Under the pieces are notes generated by a model that saw nothing but the letters and a program-made list of their open reading frames with translations, was not told the origin of the DNA and did not search any database. From Datisca glomerata (taxonomy: Eukaryota; Streptophyta; Magnoliopsida; Cucurbitales; Datiscaceae): 64,000 nt of DNA. Below, in pieces: positions 60,301 to 64,000 of this stretch (position 1 is its first letter; each line of letters starts with the position of its first letter). The position numbers and the translations under genes were made by a program. The stretch is taken from contig QANY01004715.1 in the NCBI GenBank assembly GCA_003255025.1, positions 538,501 through 602,500 of the forward strand, written 5' to 3'.

Positions 60301-62146
60301 TTGATTTGGACTTATGAACAAGAAAGTAGTAGAGCCTTTCTTTAAGCACACCGTAAACCAGTACCTTCCTCGAACTCTTGTCCTTCACATAGCAATAATT
60401 TGAATCAAATTCTACAATAACAGAATTAATAGCAGTAATGTTTTGAAATATTGAGTAAGTTCTTAGTACAAGATGGAACATACAAGATATCCTCTAGAGT
60501 TAAGGCAATATGATATTATAAGGTAATTAGAGAGTTTTTACCAATGTCAATGATATTGAGATGCTTACCGTTACTAACCATTAACTTGGATTTACCCTTG
60601 TAGTCACTTTTGATGGATAAGTTGCTGAAATCTGGGGTAACATAGTGATTAGCAGCACTGGCCAGATACTATGCACTATTTTCTACAGAACCAGTGGAGG
60701 AAACATAAGCATTTGGTGCTCTTTGGGAGAAATTTGGCCCTAGAGATCCTTGAAAGGGGGTTGGTGAATTATTGTGCTGAGATTTAGGTTGAAAAGCATG
60801 ATCAAACCTACTATAACATGTAGAATCATAATGCCTTAGCCTTCTACAAATCTGGCACATAGGCATATTCCCACTTCTCCCTTATCGTCTTTCCCTCCCT
60901 TGAAAGTTAGAAGAGGTACCCCTATGAAAGTTTTGCTGAGAGAAGTTTTATTGAGATGGGTTAAAGTTGGGTTTTCTGGTTGATGTATTGGCAATGTGAG
61001 CTGAATGATGAGTTTCAAGCAAATTTGTACTAAGAAGCTGCTTAAATCTCATTCCATGGCTCTGCAATATAAACTGAGCTTCTTGCAAAGACACAAAGTC
61101 TCCCATTGAGGTTAAATTAACCACAACATGGTCATATTCAGACCCAAGACCCACAAAAATGTACAATAAAAGGTCTTCATTAGTTATAATTTGTCTAGTG
61201 GAACACAAATTATCAGAGATGGATATGATTTTGAGAACATAACCGTTTATGCTTAGGAAACCCTTCTTAATGATTTGAAGTTGATACCTGAGCTGTAGGG
61301 TTCTGCCTTTGATTGAGAGGTAAAAATTTGCTCCAAGGTTCTCCAAACTTCACAGGAGCTTAAGCAGTGAACAACATGACCAAACATCGATTCAATGATT
61401 CAAGAGAGTAGCAAACTCATGAGATGTTGGTCTGTTAGACGCCAGTTAATATATCCTGGATTTAAAATAAAAGGGAGCTTCAACGATTGGAATTACTTCA
61501 ATAGAGCTAGTATAAGAAACATGACGATTTTTTCTGAATTCATTTAGTCTGGATTTGGTGCCAAGCAAGAAAGGCTCAAGATTATAAGCACAAAAAATGG
61601 AAAGGATTCGAGATTTCTAAAAGATGTAATTATTCCTATCGAGTCTTACGAAAATAGTAACCATATTGGTAGGTAGCATACTACGAAGCATTGGAAATGA
61701 ATGAACAAGGAGTGAGGTGGGAAGGGAAGAAGGATAAGAAGATGGACCAGACACTGTAACAACAAAAGACGAATTGGGAGTCGTTTCAGTAACTGGTTCT
61801 ATTTTTAGTCTCATGAACATAACTGGTTCCAGTGGTAGCTCTATTTTTAGTCTCATGAACATAGGCCATTGGTGCAGTGGGAGGTTGACTCTAATACCAA
61901 CTTGAGAGAGGAAGAATTGATGAGAAATTTCCAAAATATTATTGAATAAATTGCTACAAAGAATACATCATTAAAAATTTCTTTAAATAGAAAGCTAGGA
62001 TATCTAATTAGTTACAAGAATAGAAAAGAATAATCGTAAATTAATTACATCATGCAATAGACGATTGCCTAGTCAATTCTGTCGAGGCATCAAGAGGAGA
62101 ATGCTGACTTGGTTCGGGAACACAAGTGGCATAATATACTCTAACA
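57387..62146 (-). mobile_element. Ty1/copia retrotransposon, decayed, 3' LTR truncated
   Basis: The 5' LTR is 61903-62146 (minus; starts TGTTAGAGTATATTATG, 244 bp). It is followed by TTGGTATTAGAGT, close to the tRNA-Met primer site. The polypurine tract GAGAGGGGA precedes the 3' LTR start TGTTGGAATATATTATG at 57413, of which only about 27 bp remain. Gene order gag, integrase, RT, RNase H is that of copia. Confidence 0.85.
57420..61934 (-). pseudogene. Copia gag-pol remnant
   Basis: On the minus strand: Gag pieces (61934-61617, 61346-60948), a CCHC knuckle CQICRRLRHYDSTC (about 60850), and a protease region whose catalytic Asp appears lost (ASAANHYVTPD, about 60650). A pre-integrase LWH.RRGHPS follows with an internal stop (about 60220), then an RT start WVLRTKTHPDG (about 58780) and RT core IYVNDILVTG (about 58380). 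The RNase H has YYDADWASSLDD (about 57870) and QHIELDVHFIHEKL (about 57570). The RT active-site YVDD reads YVND, and stops and frameshifts are scattered throughout. Inactive. Confidence 0.85.
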
Positions 62147-63228
62147 TTTAGCAATGTAGTTTTAAAAAATGATTTGTAACTAAATAAAAAGTAACTCTAA
62201 AAAATAACGATTAATTATGTGATGTACTTATTAATATGACCAACATGCATATCTCACAATATATTACACATGCATAAATATCTAAATTCTTTGAAATGAC
62301 AAATCCCGCTGGTCTTCATCAACAGTATATCACAATACATATAATGCCTAAATTCCTATAAAAAAATTAAAATAATCATTTTAATTTAAGGGAAAATGCA
62401 TATGTACCAAATAAAAAAAGGTACAATCATATTGAAACAAAATTGCCTCAAATTAAATTATTCACGTTGCTAGATCAAATTAAATTATTGGAGAAAAGGG
62501 TCGGCACCTATGGAACACCATATATTCAATAATCCTTCTTATAATTTAGTGCATGTGTAGGGAGGTCAGTTAATCACTTTAGGAAATATAATGATATGTT
62601 CCACACCCTCAACTCCTCCAGTTCCACTCCTCTTCAACCTTTACATTTTCTTACATGACTAACTACACAAAACTTCAAATTACACATCAAGTTATCGAAG
62701 AATTTGAAAAAAAAACCTATATTTAATCATAAATTCTCTCCCAACTAATTAATTTCTTGGTTATTGAACTATATTTAAGCTTACCTAGAGCCGAAATTGA
62801 ATCTTAATGACACAAATTTCATGGGAAGTTAGGATAATTACAGGATTAAATGCAATAAAACTACACAAAATTACTAAAAAGGAAACAAAAACTTAACATA
62901 AATAAACTACAGAGAAGCTATAATAATGCACTTCGTATAAAAGGAAAAGAGAAACATAGAAGTAGAGAGAATAGAGAGGACGCTCCACGTACATAAATAA
63001 TAATTAACTTAGAAATTGAATAATGATAATGTAATTAATCAATAAAAATGGTAACCCTTCATATATAATAATTAACTACAAGCTAACAGTATATAATCTC
63101 GAATAAATTTACCCTTAAATAACTTAGTACTTCCCCCTTCCTCTTAAAACTCTATGCTTCAAAGATGATATTTTCCTTCTTTTTTTTTTCCAAATCATCT
63201 TCTTATTTGAAAATGAAAAACATACCTT
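62147..63228. other. AT-rich intergenic region, no gene seen
   Basis: No recognisable gene or repeat border on either strand. Confidence 0.4.
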
Positions 63229-63318
63229 CGACATTATATCTCTCAACAAACTAATTGTAAGCTGACTAAAATCCGACATTACATCTCTCTCTAAACTAAA
63301 TGTAAGCTGACTAAAATC
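63229..63318. repeat. 45-bp tandem duplication
   Basis: Two adjacent 45-bp copies (63229-63273 and 63274-63318) sharing CGACATTA.ATCTCTC and TGTAAGCTGACTAAAATC. On the minus strand an open frame covers both, but it shows no known domain and starts with the duplication itself. Confidence 0.8.
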
Positions 63319-63340
63319 CATCGCTTCAATAAGATGAATT

Positions 63341-63450
63341 GGTAATTCACACAGATGGTGAAGTAGTCACACTCATATATTAGAGATACTAATGTCTAAT
63401 CTTAATTCTTAATCCTTCCTGGTAGAATTTGTAACTTTAATAAAAAAATC
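63341..63450 (+). mobile_element. Second SINE-like copy (3' part)
   Basis: Shares ACTCATAT.TTAGAGAT and the tail TGTAACTTTAATAAAAAA with the element at 34745-34860, in the same order and spacing. The B-box region has decayed. Confidence 0.4.
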
Positions 63451-63677
63451 TAAGTCCATCACTCCACCTCATCACTTGCATGCTGCTATCTATGTTTCTC
63501 TTTTCATGAGAGAATTTCAAGTTGAATCCTCATTAACTCCATGATCACCACCCACAAGAACTCCATCAACTGCATGCAACCCACCAATTAGAATATTTAT
63601 GAATGATCGAATTATTCAAATTCCCAAAAAAGAAAGAGGGAAAGAAAAAGAACCCATCAATTTCTTCTCTGAAACCC

Positions 63678-64000
63678 TCAAAAATCAAACAAGAAAGAAT
63701 CACCATAATCCCAAATCGATGACAAATACTCCAATTCCTCATTTCCCGATTGCCAAACACCGGAAGAAACGGGTCCGGGTTGTTGCATCGGATCCAGATC
63801 CACTGGTGCAATTAGGGATTGAGAAGAGAGAGACAAGCTAGATCCAACTGACCCCACCAGGGAATTTATATCATTGTACAAACAATTCTGATGTAATTGA
63901 TTAACGGTTTGATGTAGCTGATGATGATGATTAGGGTTAGGGTTTAAGTACGAAGATGTGGGGTCACCATTTGTCTGCGATAGTTGGTACTGATTTCGCT
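63678..64000 (-). CDS. C-terminal end of an unidentified, probably regulatory, protein
   Basis: The frame is open from the right edge (first full codon at 63998) to TGA at 63678, giving the last 106 residues. It is rich in Asn, His, Gln and Ser (NPNPNHHHQLHQ near the edge). It ends with an acidic, aromatic segment containing GVWQSGNEELEYLSS and IWDYGDSFLFDF. Low-complexity polar sequence ending in an acidic-hydrophobic patch is typical of activation domains of plant transcription factors such as NAC, MYB or Dof proteins. I cannot say which. The DNA-binding part would lie outside the window. Confidence 0.6.
   Translation of the reverse strand, partial: RNQYQLSQTNGDPTSSYLNPNPNHHHQLHQTVNQLHQNCLYNDINSLVGSVGSSLSLSSQSLIAPVDLDPMQQPGPVSSGVWQSGNEELEYLSSIWDYGDSFLFDF

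Noticed and set aside
63566..63841. Frames on both strands near the right edge
   Set aside because: They overlap the better supported C-terminal frame 63678-64000 (-) and show no domains.

Overview
The window is nuclear DNA of a flowering plant, almost certainly a eudicot. The evidence is the intron-rich clathrin heavy chain gene, an AP2C-type protein phosphatase 2C, a subgroup-22 R2R3-MYB, an ATL RING-H2 ligase, a 25-residue eL41 gene with plant telo-box and site II promoter motifs, and a dense load of plant transposon types (Ty1/copia, LINE, CACTA, hAT MITE, Helitron-like). I cannot fix the species or family from the sequence.

Layout. 1-1646: 3' part of a PP2C gene (+). 1.65-19.3 kb: a gene-free transposon block with two hAT-type MITEs, a foldback with duplicated loop, a broken copia gag, a non-autonomous LTR retrotransposon (6035-11245) whose interior is mostly 60-bp and 30-bp tandem repeats, and a CACTA element (13422-18302) that landed in a solo LTR. 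19.3-34.3 kb: complete clathrin heavy chain gene (+) with 30 coding exons; its splice model sums to exactly 5,121 coding bases (1,706 residues). Two of its introns carry Helitron-like elements. 37.2-39.2 kb: a two-exon gene for an unrecognised, probably plastid, single-span membrane protein (+). 41.3-42.0 kb: intronless R2R3-MYB (+). 43.1-43.3 kb: eL41 (-). 43.9-45.9 kb: a third hAT MITE and a Helitron-like element carrying a second copy of the same solo LTR. 47.4-47.9 kb: ATL-type RING-H2 gene (-). 48.8-62.1 kb: a second transposon and satellite block with a palindrome array, a 52-bp tandem array, LTR fragments, a LINE reverse transcriptase remnant, a 1.28-kb inverted repeat and a decayed minus-strand copia element. 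63.7-64.0 kb: C-terminal end of an unidentified gene (-) leaving the right edge.

The host genes are independent transcription units and do not form a pathway. The PP2C (MAPK docking motif), the MYB44-like factor and the ATL ligase belong to families often tied to stress signalling, but nothing here shows that they are co-regulated. No operon-like or obviously new multi-gene system is visible. The most unusual structures are the tandem-repeat-filled LTR element at 6-11 kb, the interspersed palindrome array at 48.8-50.0 kb and the large inverted repeat at 56.1-57.4 kb.
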